A stretch of 8,144 nt of DNA, from contig CAKRVL010000106.1 of NCBI GenBank assembly GCA_934408705.1, positions 1-8,144 on the forward strand, given 5' to 3'. Positions 6,435-8,144 of the stretch are shown here, in pieces. Every line of letters begins with the position of its first letter. Positions within the stretch are counted from its first letter, which is position 1. The translations under genes and the position numbers were made by a program. The notes below the pieces were generated by a model. That model had not been told where the DNA came from, did no database searches, and worked only from the letters and a program-made list of their open reading frames with translations. The stretch is from an uncultured Blautia sp. GTDB taxonomy: Bacteria > Bacillota > Clostridia > Lachnospirales > Lachnospiraceae.

Positions 6435-6587
6435 CTATTTCATCCTGCGTCCGCTCTTGGACTCTCTCAGCATCTCCTGAAGAATGTCAAGAATATCGGT
6501 CAGTTCTCTGTCATAAATAGCACCCTCTGCATCTGTCACATCCAGACAGGGCTCAAATTTCTTCAGTTCCTCTTCGTAATCGATCAT
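6435..6587 (-). CDS. 50-aa acidic/helical small protein, unknown function
   Basis: A complete 50-codon frame begins MIDYEEELKKFEPCLDV and ends SKSGRRMK. A strong site, GGAGG (6598-6594), lies 6 nt before the ATG, and the stop is 15 nt before the next gene's start, so it is well placed in the operon. The sequence is acidic at the N-terminus, with one Cys (14), a helix of the form DRELTDILDILQEML (26-40) and a basic end. It has no signal peptide or membrane span. I know no family for it. The ribosome site, spacing and amphipathic pattern argue for a real gene. Confidence 0.72.
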   Translation of the reverse strand: MIDYEEELKKFEPCLDVTDAEGAIYDRELTDILDILQEMLRESKSGRRMK

Positions 6588-6641
6588 AAAATTCCTCCAT
6601 AATTTCCAGAAAAGGGAAAGCTTCTTAAATATGCATTAATT

Positions 6642-7943
6642 TTATCTGTTTTCCTTTTTCTGTAAAAGAGCTTTAATCTCTCCCACCAGATAAAGGGATC
6701 CCACGCAAAACAGCATTCCATCCTCTCCCTTAGCCTGATTCGCCATATAAAAGGCTTCTTCAATATTATCAGAATTTCCTACATCTTTACAACCCTCTTT
6801 ACGGAAAATCTCTGCCAGCTGTGCTGATGGCACCTCGCGATATCCACCAACCTCAGTGGTCACAACCTTCCTGAACTTGATTCTGCTGCAGATCGTATGG
6901 ATCATATCCTGATAATCCTTATCATTCACTGCTGAAAATAAAAGTGTCAGTGGATATTCCTCCTGGAAACGCTCTGCTGTCTCCACAAATCTGCGGACTC
7001 CATCCTCATTATGCGCGCCATCCACGATCACACCTGGCAAAATAGTCTCCATTCTGCCCTGCCATCTGGTATTCTTAATTCCGGCCTGCAGCTTATCCAT
7101 AGCTACCGGAATCTGATTCTTCAACACCTCCATGGTAGTAAGTGCCAAAGAAGCATTCATCACCTGATACCATGCAATAAAAGGAATATGGAATACAGCA
7201 TCTTTGTAATAGCTATCCTCCAGAGAAAAATCGATGCCATCCTTATTATTTCCCAGCACCTTCGCCTCGTTCTGGAGCACCTTATATGCCGGACTTCCAA
7301 GCTCCTTCGCTCTTGCTGCGATCACCTCTGCTGCTTCCGGATCATTTCCATCATAGATTACCGGAACACCAGGAACAATGATTCCAGCCTTCTCCCCTGC
7401 GATTTCCCGTACCGTATTTCCCAGAAACTGCATATGATCCAGACTGATGGAAGTAATAACACAGGCTGCCGGATCCTCTACAGCTGTGGTAGCGTCCAGC
7501 CTTCCTCCCAGTCCTGTCTCCAGAGTCACATAATCTACACCAGCTTCAGCGAAGATCACCATTCCCATAAGAAACAGCATCTCAAAATAAGTAGGGTGAT
7601 AGCTTCCCTCTGCCACAAGCTCATCTGATAAAGCCTTCACTCTCTCAAAAGCCTTAAGAAAAGTATCGTCATCAATATTCTCCTCATTAATCTGAAATCT
7701 CTCATTAATCTTCACAAGATGAGGAGAGGTGAACAATCCGCAGGAATATCCTCCTTCTCTTAAAATTGAAGTAAGGAACGCACAGGTACTGCCTTTACCA
7801 TTAGTTCCCGCAACATGTATCACCTTAAACTTCTTCTGTGGATTCCCAAGCCTTCTCAGACACTCCTTGGTATGATCCAGGCTGTTCTTCGTGGTAAACT
7901 TAGGAGTTTCCTCAATATAAGCAACCGCTTCCTCGTAATTCAT
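6642..7943 (-). CDS. folC: Folylpolyglutamate synthase / dihydrofolate synthase
   Basis: FolC adds glutamate to folates, which keeps them in the cell, and in many bacteria also joins dihydropteroate to the first glutamate. The product is 433 aa, normal for this Mur-ligase relative. Motifs, numbered from the chosen start, are the P-loop GTNGKGS (46-52), TSPHL (72-76), ETGLGGRLDAT (142-152), SLDH (167-170), the GEKAGI lysine expected to be carbamylated (Lys185) and VDGAHN (307-312) in the C-terminal ligase domain. I chose the ATG at 7943 because GGTGG lies 8 nt upstream and MNYEEAV is a typical FolC start. The ATG at 7958 adds five residues but lacks a ribosome site. It is the first visible gene of the operon with the 50-aa and TPR genes. 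Whether it is bifunctional cannot be told here. Confidence 0.95.
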   Translation of the reverse strand: MNYEEAVAYIEETPKFTTKNSLDHTKECLRRLGNPQKKFKVIHVAGTNGKGSTCAFLTSILREGGYSCGLFTSPHLVKINERFQINEENIDDDTFLKAFERVKALSDELVAEGSYHPTYFEMLFLMGMVIFAEAGVDYVTLETGLGGRLDATTAVEDPAACVITSISLDHMQFLGNTVREIAGEKAGIIVPGVPVIYDGNDPEAAEVIAARAKELGSPAYKVLQNEAKVLGNNKDGIDFSLEDSYYKDAVFHIPFIAWYQVMNASLALTTMEVLKNQIPVAMDKLQAGIKNTRWQGRMETILPGVIVDGAHNEDGVRRFVETAERFQEEYPLTLLFSAVNDKDYQDMIHTICSRIKFRKVVTTEVGGYREVPSAQLAEIFRKEGCKDVGNSDNIEEAFYMANQAKGEDGMLFCVGSLYLVGEIKALLQKKENR

Positions 7944-7990
7944 AGTCTCAACCACCATTTATCTGTTATATTTCGTTTATTATGATACCA

Positions 7991-8144
7991 GTGTCAACAG
8001 GTCAAAAAGCTGTTCGTGCTTGCACGATAAGGCTTTCGAACTTGGGACACGCCAAATATGAGAAAGCAGCGATTTACGCAGTAAATCAGCGGATTTCGAA
8101 TATTTGGAGGATTGCGGGAGCAGCGTAGCTGCGTAGCAATCCGG
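7991..8144. repeat. Three nested hairpins upstream of folC (runs to window edge)
   Basis: Three stem-in-stem units lie in a row. GTGTC/GACAC (7991-7995, 8046-8050) encloses AAAGC/GCTTT (8006-8010, 8032-8036), which encloses TCGTGC-TT-GCACGA (8014-8027). CCAAATAT/ATATTTGG (8052-8059, 8100-8107) encloses GATTTAC-GCA-GTAAATC (8071-8087). GGATTGC/GCAATCC (8109-8115, 8136-8142) encloses GCAGC-GTA-GCTGC (8120-8132). The middle unit is framed by ATGAG (8058-8062) and GAAT (8098-8101). There is no coding frame worth calling. It may continue beyond the window. Confidence 0.62.

Noticed and set aside
6588..6641. Possible terminator between folC and the 50-aa gene
   Set aside because: Only a 5-bp TTTCC/GGAAA pairing is present, without a T-tract on the minus strand. 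The genes more likely share a transcript.
7011..7628. Plus-strand 205-aa frame opposite folC
   Set aside because: It is rich in His, Ser and Leu, lies antisense to conserved FolC motifs and has no plausible start context. It is a shadow frame.
7965..8005. Possible folC promoter on the minus strand: TTGACC or TTGACA boxes with CATAAT or TATAAC
   Set aside because: The spacings are 15, 7 or 21 nt, none of which is good, and the -35 boxes fall in the palindrome arms. A promoter is likely somewhere here but I cannot place it.

Overview
The window looks like chromosomal DNA from an endospore-forming, Gram-positive Clostridia, most likely in or near the Lachnospiraceae. The organism call is inference. 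It rests on a complete spoIIAA-spoIIAB-sigF operon, strong AGGAGG-type ribosome sites, a Gram-positive LexA box before uvrB, a QueT transporter and moderate GC content. No rRNA, tRNA, CRISPR array or intact transposase gene is visible.

Layout. Bases 1-104 hold the 3' end of an unrecognised gene, followed by a terminator. Bases 140-298 hold a start-less fragment resembling the C-terminal half of an excisionase-type DNA-binding protein, probably a mobile-element remnant. Bases 368-417 hold a perfect LexA operator and a good promoter for uvrB (590-2590, + strand). A 100-bp multi-hairpin element sits between this promoter and uvrB, flanked by an 11-bp direct repeat that contains the -10 box. A long hairpin terminator separates uvrB from everything downstream, which is all on the minus strand.

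The minus strand, in transcription order, carries two operons and a single gene. First is folC, a 50-aa protein gene, and a zinc-ribbon/TPR/single-membrane-span protein with an acidic tyrosine-rich tail, closed by a clear terminator at 4994-5024. Second is spoIIAA, spoIIAB and sigF, the switch that holds and then releases the first forespore sigma factor. Third is queT, a queuosine-precursor uptake gene, with a leader hairpin that may be a preQ1 riboswitch.

The least explained signal is intergenic. Three sites (407-528, about 3261-3366 and 7991-8144) carry chains of short nested hairpins. They share a framing pattern, ATGAG then a small hairpin then GAAT, although the stem sequences differ. 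They look like one family of modular palindromic elements. They lie upstream of uvrB, between sigF and queT, and upstream of folC. No complete new multi-gene system is evident; the rest is core genome.
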